Of a DNA stretch of 58,106 nucleotides, positions 1 to 8,139 are shown one piece after another. How positions within the stretch are numbered: the stretch's first letter is position 1; every line of letters begins with the position of its first letter. Position numbers and translations under genes: made by a program. The notes beneath the pieces were generated by a model. The model saw nothing but the letters and a program-made list of their open reading frames with translations. It had not been told where the DNA came from and did not search any database. This DNA is from Hylemonella sp. (GTDB taxonomy: Bacteria > Pseudomonadota > Gammaproteobacteria > Burkholderiales > Burkholderiaceae_C), in assembly GCA_030680575.1 (NCBI GenBank), contig JAUXVI010000026.1, positions 1 through 58,106 of the forward strand, written 5' to 3'.

Positions 1-99
1 GACTTCGCCACGCAATGGATGTGGTCCTACAATCACGACCGCCCGAATATGGCTCTGGGCGGGTTCACCCCAAAGCAGCATCTGGCCATGGCTGCATAA
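1..99 (+). mobile_element. IS3-family transposase (OrfB), C-terminal end only
   Basis: The window opens inside a reading frame that ends at a TAA at 97-99. The 32 visible residues contain WSYNHDRPNMALGG followed by TPKQHL, the typical C-terminus of the DDE integrase core of IS3-family OrfB transposases (the YNxxRPHxxLG motif). The gene begins left of the window, so completeness, OrfA and the programmed frameshift cannot be judged. The IS right end probably lies near 120-140, where a G-run followed by ATTACC resembles IS3-type terminal repeats. The next gene starts only a few bases further on. Family assignment is fairly sure; the IS group is not. Confidence 0.8.
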
Positions 100-140
100 C
101 CGTTCTACTTTTAGGTCCAGTGAAATTCGGGGGGATTACC
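100..140 (+). repeat. probable right end of the IS3-type element
   Basis: Between the transposase stop and the HNH gene lies a short stretch ending GGGGGGATTACC (129-140). Many IS3-family elements have a G-rich terminal inverted repeat followed by ATTACC-like sequence. The left end and the target duplication are outside the window, so the exact border is inferred. Confidence 0.45.
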
Positions 141-145
141 CCTCT

Positions 146-607
146 ATGGCGAAGACCGATGAGCTCCTCTTCATGGAAACTGACGGTGCATGCGCATGCT
201 GCGGAACACGCGACACGCGTGCACTGACAACACATCACATCGATCAGTCTTCCCCAAAAGACGAAAGTTACGACAACAAGATTGTTCTCTGTCATAACTG
301 CCACAAGTGCCATCATGATGGGAAAGGTCCAACGACGAAGGAATTGAAGGAGATTAAGCGACGACTAATTGTTAAATCGCTAACTCAGGTTGGACTCAAT
401 GCAATGAAGCAGGCGTATCGAAAACCATATGTTGTCGCGATGCCGTTTCTCGTCGTGCATCTAGTTGAACGTCGATTTTTGAAATACGGAGAAATGCTTA
501 GTGGAACTCAGGAAGAAGAATCAAGTGAAGACTGGCTAATTGAAACTGCCTCATACACTCTTACCGAAAGTGGCCGTTCCCTCCTCAAGAAATGGAATCT
601 CTATTAA
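146..607 (+). CDS. HNH endonuclease-like protein beside an IS end
   Basis: This 153-residue protein has paired cysteines (ACACCG), then THHID, then N-KIVLCHNCHKCHHDG. That is the zinc-ribbon beta-beta-alpha-metal layout of HNH nucleases, with the HH pair and the later N and H as catalytic and metal-binding candidates. The rest (residues 65-153) is lysine-rich and helical and is not recognised. G+C is visibly lower than in the flanking genes, suggesting horizontal acquisition. The ATG lies only 6 nt after the presumed IS end and has no normal Shine-Dalgarno apart from the IS G-run, so the native 5' end or promoter may have been removed. Substrate and role (defence, mobile DNA, remnant) are unknown. 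Confidence 0.6.
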   Translation: MAKTDELLFMETDGACACCGTRDTRALTTHHIDQSSPKDESYDNKIVLCHNCHKCHHDGKGPTTKELKEIKRRLIVKSLTQVGLNAMKQAYRKPYVVAMPFLVVHLVERRFLKYGEMLSGTQEEESSEDWLIETASYTLTESGRSLLKKWNLY

Positions 608-753
608 CAGCAGGTATCCATCCGTTAGCACCACCCTATGCCACAACCGGGTAGGTGCATTGGGCTCTGCGCGATAAAGCCGCGTAGTGCCCCTAACCTT
701 GAACGTAACAACTCCATTCGGTGAAACGATACGCTGCTTCTCCTTCAGAATGA

Positions 754-785
754 CCCCAAGGACGCGCCACGGCGCGTCCTTGGGG
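754..785. repeat. 32-bp perfect palindrome, possible terminator
   Basis: CCCCAAGGACGCGCC (754-768) is followed by AC and its exact reverse complement (771-785), giving a 15-bp stem with a minimal loop. No T-run follows, so it is a strong hairpin or cruciform rather than a classical intrinsic terminator. It could terminate transcripts from the HNH side. Confidence 0.6.
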
Positions 786-798
786 TTTCCGGTATCCG

Positions 799-1027
799 GT
801 CCCGCCGCCGTTATGAGGAGGCGAGTAGCGCAGGGGCAAGCGGATCAAGGGGCGCGTATGTTTGAGCGCAGCGAGTTTACGCGCACCCCGCTTGGCCCGA
901 GCAACGCAGCGTGCCCGCAGCGTTAGCGGAGGGCCGACGAATCCGGCTCGCCTTCTCTTTGCTTACTTTCTCTTGGCGAAGCAAGAGAAAGTGAGTCGCC
1001 CGCCGGGGCGAGACCCGGCAAGCCTGC
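799..1027. repeat. Comamonadaceae/Xanthomonadaceae-type intergenic repeat with long hairpin
   Basis: This segment contains the stem CTTACTTTCTCTTG (962-975), a 6-nt loop and a near-perfect complement (982-995, one G-T pair), followed by a GCCCGCCGGGGCGAGACCC-like G+C-rich stretch. I recognise it from memory as a repeat found many times between genes in these families and often mis-annotated as small proteins containing LLxKQEKVS or its antisense. An upstream imperfect stem (GGGGCGCGTA with TTACGCGCACCCC, about 850-890) belongs to the same structured block. Confidence 0.55.
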
Positions 1028-1095
1028 CTCGTCAGGCACACAAGCCGAAACACATCCAACAGCCCACACCCGCCATGCCCAGTTAGCATCCCTAC

Positions 1096-3528
1096 ATGCC
1101 AACAACCCGCCAGCACAAAGCCAAACTCATGGCCCCCGCCCTGCTGGCCTGGGTTGCCGGTGTGGCCCTGCAGCTGCAGCAAGCGCAACTCTGGTCCACC
1201 ACGGTTTATGGCATTTTTCTGGCCACAGCCCTCGTCCTCATTGCGCCAACAGCTATCAAATCAGTAGCATTCTGGCTTCGTGTGATCAGCATCACAGCTG
1301 CCTTCGCCCTGCTCGGCTTCGCCAGCACCGGCCTGCGTGCCACCGCCTTCAGCAGCCACGCCCTGGCGTCGGCACTGGAAGGACGCGACATCACCGTCAC
1401 CGGCCGGGTAGCCGCCATGCCGCAGTACAGCGAAGCCGGTACCCGGTTCCGTTTTGAAGTGGAACAGGCCGAGCTGAACGGCCAGCCGGTCGAGCTGCCG
1501 CCGCGCCTGTACCTGGGTTGGTACGGTGGCGTCTGGGGCGGCGGTGAGCTGCTGGCCGATCTGCAGCGTGCGCCGCAGCCGCTGCAGGCCGGCGAGCGCT
1601 GGCGCATGACGGTGCGGCTGAAAGCGCCGCACGGCGGCAGCAACCCGCATGGTTTCGACTTCGAGCTCTGGCTGTGGGAGCAAGGGCTGCAGGCCACCGG
1701 TTATGTGCGCGCCGGCCCGCGCGACACCCCACCGCAGCGGCTGGCGCAAACGGGGCGACACCCGGTGGAGTGGGCACGCCAGCAGGTGCGAGATGCCATC
1801 TTCGAACGCCTGCTGGCCAGCGGCGGTGACGAACGTGACCGTGTGCGCCTGGCCGGTGTGGTGGCCGCCCTGGTGGTGGGCGACCAGCAGGCGATCGACC
1901 GTGCCGACTGGGACGTGTTTCGCGCCACCGGCGTGGCGCACCTGATGAGCATCTCGGGCCTGCATGTGACGCTGTTCGCCTGGCTGGCGGCCATGGCCAT
2001 CGGCTGGTTGTGGCGGCGCTCACCGCGGCTGTGCCTGACGATGCCGGCGCCCCATGCCGGCCTGCTGGGTGGGCTGCTGCTGGCTGCGGCCTACGCGCTG
2101 TTCAGCGGCTGGGGCGTGCCAGCGCAGCGCACGGTCTGGATGCTGGCCACCATCACCCTGCTGCGCCTGTCGGCGCGGCGCTGGCCCTGGCCGCAGGTCT
2201 GGTTGCTGGCCTGCGCCGTGGTGGTGGCAGCCGACCCCTGGGCCTTGCTGCAGGCCGGCTTCTGGCTCAGCTTCGTGGCGGTGGGCGTGCTGTTCGCCAC
2301 CGATTCCGGCGCGCGCCCCTTGGGCCGGGCCAGCTGGCGCCACCGCGTGCTGGCCTTGCTGCGTGAGCAATGGCTCATCACGCTGACGCTGACACCGCTC
2401 ACCCTGCTGCTGTTCGGCCAGGTCTCGCTGGTGAGCCTGGTCGCCAACGCGCTGGCCATCCCCTGGGTGACGTTGGTGGTCACGCCGCTGTCGCTGCTGG
2501 GCGTGCTGCTGCCGCCGCTGTGGGACGCGGCCGCACAGGCGGTGCAGTGGCTGGTGGTGTACCTCGGGCTGCTGGCTGGCCTGCCGCTGGCCACGCTGTC
2601 GGTGGCGCAGGCGCCGTTGTGGGCCGGTGTGGCGGGCCTGCTCGGCGGTGTGCTGCTGGCCCTGCGGCTGCCGTGGAGCCTACGCCTATTGGGCCTGCCC
2701 TTGCTGCTGCCGGTGCTGCTGTGGCAGGCACCGCGCCCGGCGCCGGGCCAGTTCGAGCTGCTGGCGGCCGACATCGGCCAGGGCAATGCGGTGCTGGTGC
2801 AGACGGCCACGCACGCGCTGCTGTATGACACCGGGCCGCGCTACTCGCGCGAGAGCGACGCCGGCCACCGCGTGCTGGTGCCGCTGCTGCGCGCGCTGGA
2901 TGTCCGACTCGACCGCCTGGTGCTGAGCCACCGCGACAGCGACCACACCGGCGGCGCGGCCGCCGTGCTGTCCATGCAGCCGGCGGCCTCCCTGCTGAGC
3001 TCCATCGAGGAAGAGCACGAACTGCAAACCCTGCGCCGCGCCAGCCGCTGCGAAGCGGGCCAGGCCTGGGACTGGGATGGCGTGCACTTCGAGGTACTGC
3101 ACCCCGCGGCAGAAGACTATGACTGGGGACGGCGTTCCAACGCGCTGTCCTGCGTGCTGCGCATCAGCAACGGCAGGCAAACGGTGCTGCTGGCCGGCGA
3201 CATCGAGCAGGCCCAGGAAGCACAACTGCTGGCCCGTGGCGTGCCGCTCCAGGCCGATCTGCTGTTGATGCCGCACCATGGCAGCAAGACCTCCAGCAGC
3301 CCGGCCTTCCTGGATGCGGTGGCCCCCTCGCTGGCGCTGGTCCAGGCCGGCTACCGCAACCGTTTCGGCCACCCGGCGCCGCCCGTGCTGGCGCGCTACG
3401 CCGAGCGCGGGGTGCGGGTGGTCGACACACCGCATTGCGGCGCGGCACACTGGCAGTCGACACTGCCGCAGCAGATGACTTGCCAGCGCGACGTGGCCCG
3501 GCGCTACTGGCAACACCAGATGCCCTGA
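1096..3528 (+). CDS. comEC: DNA internalization-related competence protein ComEC/Rec2
   Basis: This 810-residue inner-membrane protein is expected to form the channel through which single-stranded DNA enters during natural transformation. The N-terminal third has several membrane segments and an OB-like soluble region (about residues 30-200). The Competence domain with many transmembrane helices follows (about 215-540). The C-terminal metallo-beta-lactamase-like domain begins near residue 555, with HRDSDH at 612-617 and HHG at 727-729 as the metal-site motifs. Length and domain order match full ComEC. No com pilus genes are nearby. The ATG at 1096 is the first in frame, and a poor ribosome binding site makes the exact start moderately certain. 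Confidence 0.93.
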   Translation: MPTTRQHKAKLMAPALLAWVAGVALQLQQAQLWSTTVYGIFLATALVLIAPTAIKSVAFWLRVISITAAFALLGFASTGLRATAFSSHALASALEGRDITVTGRVAAMPQYSEAGTRFRFEVEQAELNGQPVELPPRLYLGWYGGVWGGGELLADLQRAPQPLQAGERWRMTVRLKAPHGGSNPHGFDFELWLWEQGLQATGYVRAGPRDTPPQRLAQTGRHPVEWARQQVRDAIFERLLASGGDERDRVRLAGVVAALVVGDQQAIDRADWDVFRATGVAHLMSISGLHVTLFAWLAAMAIGWLWRRSPRLCLTMPAPHAGLLGGLLLAAAYALFSGWGVPAQRTVWMLATITLLRLSARRWPWPQVWLLACAVVVAADPWALLQAGFWLSFVAVGVLFATDSGARPLGRASWRHRVLALLREQWLITLTLTPLTLLLFGQVSLVSLVANALAIPWVTLVVTPLSLLGVLLPPLWDAAAQAVQWLVVYLGLLAGLPLATLSVAQAPLWAGVAGLLGGVLLALRLPWSLRLLGLPLLLPVLLWQAPRPAPGQFELLAADIGQGNAVLVQTATHALLYDTGPRYSRESDAGHRVLVPLLRALDVRLDRLVLSHRDSDHTGGAAAVLSMQPAASLLSSIEEEHELQTLRRASRCEAGQAWDWDGVHFEVLHPAAEDYDWGRRSNALSCVLRISNGRQTVLLAGDIEQAQEAQLLARGVPLQADLLLMPHHGSKTSSSPAFLDAVAPSLALVQAGYRNRFGHPAPPVLARYAERGVRVVDTPHCGAAHWQSTLPQQMTCQRDVARRYWQHQMP
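1252..1268. repeat. 17-nt GCTAT-N7-ATAGC-type site, copy 1 (inside comEC)
   Basis: GCTATCAAATCAGTAGC lies in the coding sequence for an N-terminal membrane segment of ComEC. It matches four other sites in the window (5511, 16998, 29902, 41542), all 17 nt long, with GCT at the left edge, AGC at the right edge and an A-rich centre. See the separate finding. Confidence 0.55.
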
Positions 3529-3575
3529 GGGGTGTCCCGCTTTTTCCGCATAATGCCCTGACAGGAGACCATGCC

Positions 3576-4445
3576 ATGAAAGTTGCGGACATCGATCGGG
3601 AACTCGATCAGGCCAAGCGAGAGGGGCCGGTGAGCGACATCGTCATACCGCCCTGCCCCGAACTGCTGACCGCGCTGCAGCTCGAAATGCAGAAGGCCGA
3701 CCCCGACCCGGCCGAGATCGCCCGCATTGCCGGCAGCGACGTCGCCATGGCGGCCGCCTTGCTGCGCACCGCCAACAGCCCGCTGTATGCCCGCGCGCGT
3801 CCGGCCAACACCGTGGGCGAAGCGGTGGCCATGCTGGGCATGGGGCAGGCCGCGGCCATCCTGACCGGTTTTCTCACGCGCCACGCCATCCGCATCAACT
3901 CGCCACTGGTCGAGCACTTCTGGGAAACTTCAACCCGCCGTTCGTTGGCCATGGCCTACATTGCGCGCCAGCTCTACGGCATGAATGCCGAGGTGGCCCA
4001 GACCTGCGGCCTGTTCATGCACGTGGGCATTCCCATCCTGTTGCAGGGCGTGCGCGACTATGACGGCACCCTGGCCGAGGCCATGGCGCGGCAAGACCGC
4101 AGCTTCACCGAAACCGAGAACGCGGTGCACCGCACCGACCATGCCGTGGTGGGCGCCATCGTGGCCAAGACCTGGCACCTGCCGCCGGTGGTAGCCGTCG
4201 CGGTGCGCCTGCACCACGACTTCACCGTGCTACAGGACAGCGCTGTGCCGGCCGAAATCCGCAGCCTGGTGGCGATCGCGGCCTTGGCCGAACACCTGGT
4301 GGCCGACTTCGAAGGCGTGCAGCCGCAGCGGGAGTGGGAACAGCATGGCACGCAATGTCTGGCCTCCCTGCAGATCGACGAGGCCGAAGTCGATCACTGG
4401 GTCGATGCGCTGCACTCGGTGTTCGAGAGCGTGGCGCTGGCCTGA
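3576..4445 (+). CDS. HDOD domain signal-transduction protein
   Basis: This is a 289-residue protein made almost entirely of an HDOD domain (about residues 18-215), a relative of the HD phosphohydrolase fold that lacks catalytic residues and usually serves in regulatory or scaffold roles. Visible family features are PPCPELL, then AxLLRTANSPLYA, EAVAMLGM and a later LHHDF. The frame is open upstream into comEC, but the start at 3576 is chosen because AGGAG (3563-3567) stands 8 nt before it. The start lies 47 nt after the comEC stop, so co-transcription is possible. The 3' end overlaps the convergent mltB end by 52 bp. The signalling partner is unknown. Confidence 0.85.
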   Translation: MKVADIDRELDQAKREGPVSDIVIPPCPELLTALQLEMQKADPDPAEIARIAGSDVAMAAALLRTANSPLYARARPANTVGEAVAMLGMGQAAAILTGFLTRHAIRINSPLVEHFWETSTRRSLAMAYIARQLYGMNAEVAQTCGLFMHVGIPILLQGVRDYDGTLAEAMARQDRSFTETENAVHRTDHAVVGAIVAKTWHLPPVVAVAVRLHHDFTVLQDSAVPAEIRSLVAIAALAEHLVADFEGVQPQREWEQHGTQCLASLQIDEAEVDHWVDALHSVFESVALA

Positions 4446-5551
4446 GCAGCCACCTCGCTGGTGCGGCAAGGCGCTCGCATGGCGGCAGCGACCGCCTGGC
4501 CGAGTTCGATTACCGCCAGCGCGTAGTAGCTGCTCCAGTTGTAGCGCGTGATGACGTAGAAATTCTCGGTGCCGGCAAGGTAGCTTGGTGCCTCGTCGCC
4601 GTTTTGCAGCTCCACCAGCGCCAGCGGCCCGGTGTGCCGCAGACCGGCCGCATCGAGCACGGCACCCTTGGCGGTGAAGCTGGCCACCGGGAAGGTGGGC
4701 AGGATGTCAGGCGCCAGCAGCGTGTCCTTGTCGAGCCGCTCGGCATCGAAACCCACCGTGTAGTGCGTCGGCATGCCGGGCTGCCAGTTGAACAGCTTGA
4801 AATAGTTGGCCACCGAGCCGATCACATCCGCCGGGCTGTTGAAGAGATCGACGCGGCCGTCGCCGTCGAAGTCCACCGCAAAACGCGCCCAACTGGATGG
4901 CATGAACTGCGGCAGCCCCATGGCACCGGCGTAGCTGCCGCGCACGCTCAACGCGTCCAGCCCCTGGCGGCCATGCAAGCTCAGCAGCTGCTCCAGCTCG
5001 CCGCGGAAGAAGCGGCTGCGCTCGGCCGCGCGTGGATGCGAGGCCGGAAAGTCGAACGCCAACGTGGCCAGCGCGTCGAGCACACGGAAGCTACCGGTCT
5101 GCTGGCCGTAGATGGTCTCCACGCCGATGATGCCGACGATGATCTCGGCCGGCACGCCAAAGGCGGCTTCGGCGCGGGCCAAGGTGGCTTGCTGGGCTTG
5201 CCAGAAGCGCACGCCGGCGGCAATGCGCCGGGGCTCGATGAAGCGGCTGCGGTAGAGCTGCCAGTTCTTGGGCGTGCCCACCGGTGCCGGCGTCATGAGC
5301 TTGGCCACCTGCGGCAGCTGGCGGGCCTGCCCGATGGTTTGCCGCACCCAGGCGCGGTCCAGGCCGCGCCGTTCGGCAATGTCGTCAGCCAGTGCCATGG
5401 CCTCGGGTCGGCTGGCGTACACCGGGCCGGCTGGCTGCGTACGGCTCGCTTGGGTTTTGGGTTTCTTGGTATGTTTTGTGGCCATGGCGCCCGTGGAAAC
5501 GGCGCCGGCAGCTATCAAAACAAGAGCAGTTCGAAAAAATGTCGTGATCAC
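4394..5551 (-). CDS. mltB: membrane-bound lytic murein transglycosylase B
   Basis: This 385-residue periplasmic enzyme cleaves the glycan strand of peptidoglycan to 1,6-anhydromuramoyl products. It has an N-terminal hydrophobic signal (FFRTALVLIAAGAV), then the SLT_2/MltB domain with GVPAEIIVGIIGVETIYG (catalytic Glu in VET), YAGAMGLPQFMPSS and DFDGDGRVDLFNS. The start is taken as GTG at 5551, because the preceding tgpA stop is embedded in the same GTGA, a typical coupling arrangement. An ATG at the MATKH stretch further in would lose the signal sequence. No lipobox cysteine is seen, so it may be soluble or anchored by an uncleaved signal. The last 17 or so residues overlap the convergent HDOD gene. 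Confidence 0.9.
   Translation of the reverse strand: MITTFFRTALVLIAAGAVSTGAMATKHTKKPKTQASRTQPAGPVYASRPEAMALADDIAERRGLDRAWVRQTIGQARQLPQVAKLMTPAPVGTPKNWQLYRSRFIEPRRIAAGVRFWQAQQATLARAEAAFGVPAEIIVGIIGVETIYGQQTGSFRVLDALATLAFDFPASHPRAAERSRFFRGELEQLLSLHGRQGLDALSVRGSYAGAMGLPQFMPSSWARFAVDFDGDGRVDLFNSPADVIGSVANYFKLFNWQPGMPTHYTVGFDAERLDKDTLLAPDILPTFPVASFTAKGAVLDAAGLRHTGPLALVELQNGDEAPSYLAGTENFYVITRYNWSSYYALAVIELGQAVAAAMRAPCRTSEVAAQASATLSNTECSASTQ
5511..5527. repeat. 17-nt GCTAT-N7-ATAGC-type site, copy 2 (inside mltB)
   Basis: GCTATCAAAACAAGAGC lies in the mltB signal-peptide coding region (antisense relative to the gene). It has the same length, orientation and centre as the other four copies. One position of the right arm differs (AGAGC instead of ATAGC). 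Confidence 0.55.
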
Positions 5552-7548
5552 AGAGGCCAGTGTAATTGTTTGAACTCGCGTCGCAGCGCGGCCAGGCCAC
5601 GCTTTGCCCCCTCGGCCGTGCCGGGCGCATAACGCAGGGCTTCGAGCCGCAGCAGCCAGCCACGCCAGGCCTGCACGCGTGGGTCGGTGGCGCCATGTCG
5701 GTGCGCCAGGACCTGCGCCAAGGCCCGCGGCGTCAGGTCGGGCGCGACAGCGGTCTTGTGCAGGCGCTGCTGCGCCGCCTCGAACAAGCGCAGCCAGGGA
5801 TCGTGCTGGCGCCGCTCCCACAAGGCCCAGGCCGCGCCCGCCAGGCTGAGCAGCACGAGGCAAGCGGCCATCAGCAGCCCCAGGTCTTCCCAACTGGGCG
5901 ACGCGAAACCGAGATCCCGCAACAGGTTGAGCTGGCGGCTCTGGGTGTAGTTCAGCACCCACTGGTTCCAGCGGTTGTTGACGGCCTCCCAGACGGCGCG
6001 CAGGTTCAGCGCCACGGCCGGGCTGACGGTGTTGATGGCGGCAGCCACCACGCCGCGCGGGGCCTGCAGGCGCTGCAGCGTGCCGATGCGCCCGGGCGCC
6101 ACCGCGCCGGTCGGGTCCACACGCAGCCAGCCCTGGCCGGCGAGCCAGACCTCGGTCCAGGCATGGGCATCACTCTGGCGCACGACCCAGAAATCGTCGA
6201 CCGTGTTGCGCGCACCGCCCTGGTAGCCGGTGACGATGCGCGCCGGGATGCCGGAGGCGCGCATCAGGATGACAAAGGACGAGGCGATGTGCTCGCAAAA
6301 CCCCTGCTTGCGGTCGAACCAGAACTCGTCGGCACTGTGCTGCCCGAAGACGCCGGGCTCCAGCGTGTAGCGGTAGCCGCCGCTGCGCAAGCGCGCCAGT
6401 GCGGCGGCAATCAGGACGCCGGCATCCCCTTGCGATTCGCGCCGCAATTCGACCGCCAGCTGCAACGTGCGCGGGTTGAAGCCGGCCGGCAGGTCAAGGT
6501 AGTCCTGCAGGCCGGCCATCGGCCGCTGCGGGCCGTGGCGGAACTGCGGGTAACTCTGCACCCGGTAGCGCACGATGTCGTGCAGCGGGGCATTGGCCAG
6601 CCACTGCAGTTCGCGCGTCATGCGCGGCGCATACGTCGGCAACTGCGGCGGCTCGAGCGTGGCATCGAGCACCGGCAGCCAGGGCCGGCCACTCGGCTCC
6701 AGCGTCACTTCATAACGCAGCGGCGCACCGGCCACCTGCAACTGGGTCGGCGGTTGCAGCTGGGCCGGAAAAGTCGGGCGCAGCGCCTGCCATTCGCGCC
6801 CATCGAAGGTGGAGAGCACCGGCCCACGAAAGTAGAGCTCGGCGGAGGGCGGCGGAGCGCCCTCAAAGCGCACGCGCAGGGCTACGCTGTCGTCCAGCGC
6901 CAGGCGGGCCACGCTGCCGACCTGCATGCGCTCGGACAGGCCACTGCGCCCGCTCATGGCGTCGCCGGGTGTGCCCCACAGCGGCGCCAGGCGCGGAAAC
7001 AGCAGGAACAGCATCAGCATGATGGGCGTACCCAGCAGCGCCATGCGGCCGGCTAAGCGCGCCGATTGCCCCAGCGAAGGGCGGCCTACCGGCATATGGC
7101 TGTTGACCAGTGCCGTCAGCAGGCCCAGCAAGCCCAGCAGCATGGCCAGCGCGGTCAGCAGCGACTGCGAGAAGAAAAACTGCGTCAGCATCGTGAAGAA
7201 GCCGAGGAAAAACACGACAAAAGCATCGCGTCGCGCGCGCAGCTCCAACGTCTTGAGCGCCAGCAGCACCACGATCAGCGTCACGCCGGCATCGCGCCCC
7301 AGCAGCGTGCGGTAGGTGGCCAGCGTGGCCGCCACGGTGAGCAGCAGCAGGCCGAACAACCACCACTTGCCCGGCAACGGCCGCAAGGTCAGCGCCAGCC
7401 AGCCACGCCACAGCAACACGGCCGCAGCCAGCACGCTGCACCATAGAGGCAGGTGCACCATCTGCGGCAGCATGATCCAGGCGATCACGGCCAGCAGAAA
7501 CAGGGTGTCGCGGCTGTCGCGCGGCAAGGAGGCAAGCTGGTTCAACAT
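5548..7548 (-). CDS. TgpA-type membrane transglutaminase-like protein
   Basis: This 666-residue protein has about six N-terminal membrane segments (residues 13-190), the DUF3488 region, a periplasmic transglutaminase core and a C-terminal membrane helix with a DUF4129-like cytoplasmic tail. The catalytic triad is readable as Cys418 (GFCEH), His462 (DAHAWTEVW) and Asp478 (VDPTG). Family members such as Pseudomonas TgpA are envelope proteins, and the substrate is unsettled. The ATG at 7548 starts MLNQLASLP; the frame is open further upstream but runs into the divergent ridA. The usual DUF58 and MoxR neighbours are absent here. Its stop overlaps the mltB GTG, which supports a shared envelope role. 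Confidence 0.88.
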   Translation of the reverse strand: MLNQLASLPRDSRDTLFLLAVIAWIMLPQMVHLPLWCSVLAAAVLLWRGWLALTLRPLPGKWWLFGLLLLTVAATLATYRTLLGRDAGVTLIVVLLALKTLELRARRDAFVVFFLGFFTMLTQFFFSQSLLTALAMLLGLLGLLTALVNSHMPVGRPSLGQSARLAGRMALLGTPIMLMLFLLFPRLAPLWGTPGDAMSGRSGLSERMQVGSVARLALDDSVALRVRFEGAPPPSAELYFRGPVLSTFDGREWQALRPTFPAQLQPPTQLQVAGAPLRYEVTLEPSGRPWLPVLDATLEPPQLPTYAPRMTRELQWLANAPLHDIVRYRVQSYPQFRHGPQRPMAGLQDYLDLPAGFNPRTLQLAVELRRESQGDAGVLIAAALARLRSGGYRYTLEPGVFGQHSADEFWFDRKQGFCEHIASSFVILMRASGIPARIVTGYQGGARNTVDDFWVVRQSDAHAWTEVWLAGQGWLRVDPTGAVAPGRIGTLQRLQAPRGVVAAAINTVSPAVALNLRAVWEAVNNRWNQWVLNYTQSRQLNLLRDLGFASPSWEDLGLLMAACLVLLSLAGAAWALWERRQHDPWLRLFEAAQQRLHKTAVAPDLTPRALAQVLAHRHGATDPRVQAWRGWLLRLEALRYAPGTAEGAKRGLAALRREFKQLHWPL

Positions 7549-7623
7549 GAGGGGGTGAGAACTTTCAGTGGCAACAATACCCGACAATCGGTGTGCTTGA
7601 ATTGCGAATTGAAAGGTCTTCCC

Positions 7624-8079
7624 ATGAACGTTTACGACAAACTGAAAGAACTCAACATCACCCTGCCCCCGGTCGCCACGCCGGCCGCGGCCTATGTGCC
7701 CTTTGTGCAGACCGGCAATCTGGTCTTCCTCAGCGGCCACATTGCCAAGAAAGACGGCAAACCCTGGGTTGGCCAGTTCGGCAAGACCATGACGACGGAA
7801 GAAGGCCAGGCCGCCGCGCGCGCCGTGGCCATTGACCTGATGGGCACGCTGCATGCCGCCGTGGATGACCTCCAACGTGTCAAGCGCATCGTCAAGCTCA
7901 TGTCGCTGGTCAACTCAACCGGCGACTTCACCGAACACCACCTGGTGACCAATGGCGCCAGCGAGCTGTTGGGCCAGGTGTTCGGCGAGAAGGGCACGCA
8001 TGCGCGCAGCGCCTTCGGCGTGGCCCAGATCCCGCTGGGCGCCTGCGTCGAGATCGAGCTGATTGCCGAGCTGGACTGA
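7624..8079 (+). CDS. RidA/YjgF-family protein
   Basis: This 151-residue protein of the YjgF/YER057c/UK114 family has FLSGHIAKKDG, AARAVAIDLMGTLHAAVDDL and GVAQIPLGACVEIELIAEL, the segments that build the trimer interface pocket. Family members hydrolyse reactive enamine/imine intermediates, but this sequence resembles the longer subgroup (opening with KLKELNITLPP) whose substrate is less defined, and the canonical arginine of true RidA is not obvious. The start at 7624 is supported by the family N-terminus; the frame is open upstream but that part overlaps tgpA. It is transcribed divergently from tgpA. Confidence 0.88.
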   Translation: MNVYDKLKELNITLPPVATPAAAYVPFVQTGNLVFLSGHIAKKDGKPWVGQFGKTMTTEEGQAAARAVAIDLMGTLHAAVDDLQRVKRIVKLMSLVNSTGDFTEHHLVTNGASELLGQVFGEKGTHARSAFGVAQIPLGACVEIELIAELD

Positions 8080-8098
8080 AATCCCAACCCCTCAAACA

Positions 8099-8126
8099 AA
8101 CGGGCCTGCATTGCAGGCCCGTTGTA
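8099..8126. terminator. bidirectional hairpin terminator between ridA and chemoreceptor gene
   Basis: AACGGGCCTGCA (8099-8110) pairs with TGCAGGCCCGTT (8112-8123), followed by GTATTT on the plus strand and preceded by a short A-rich stretch serving the minus strand. It sits between two convergent genes. Confidence 0.8.
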
Positions 8127-8139
8127 TTTCAGCGCGACG

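Larger units (their letters stand above)
608..1095. other. non-coding, repeat-rich interval between HNH gene and comEC
   Basis: No convincing gene is present in these 488 bp. The reading frames here on both strands overlap known-looking repeat sequence and have no ribosome binding sites. The interval holds a 32-bp palindrome (754-785), a structured repeat of about 220 bp (799-1027) with an internal stem (962-995), and a short unique stretch before comEC. G+C rises from HNH-like to chromosomal level across it, marking the edge of the acquired segment. Confidence 0.6.

Noticed and set aside
15..316. Two short frames across the IS end and HNH gene start
   Set aside because: They are shadows of the transposase tail and of the HNH gene on other frames; composition and lack of motifs do not support them.
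690..722. Sequence CCCCTAACCTTGAACGTAAC looked like part of an integron attC site
   Set aside because: The two core-like pieces are only a few bases apart, with no long inverted arms and no integrase nearby.
877..1188. 103-codon minus-strand frame upstream of comEC
   Set aside because: It runs through the dispersed intergenic repeat and into comEC in antisense, has no ribosome binding site, and matches the kind of false small protein often called from this repeat.
2686..3516. 276-codon frame antisense to comEC
   Set aside because: It overlaps the well-supported MBL domain of ComEC and gives a His/Gln-rich protein typical of antisense translation.
4529..4545. GCTGCTCCAGTTGTAGC, a possible sixth 17-nt site
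   Set aside because: The centre is not A-rich and the codons encode a conserved MltB segment, so chance is more likely.
4334..5632. 432-codon plus-strand frame across mltB
   Set aside because: MltB motifs on the minus strand are complete; the plus-strand product is an unstructured antisense translation.
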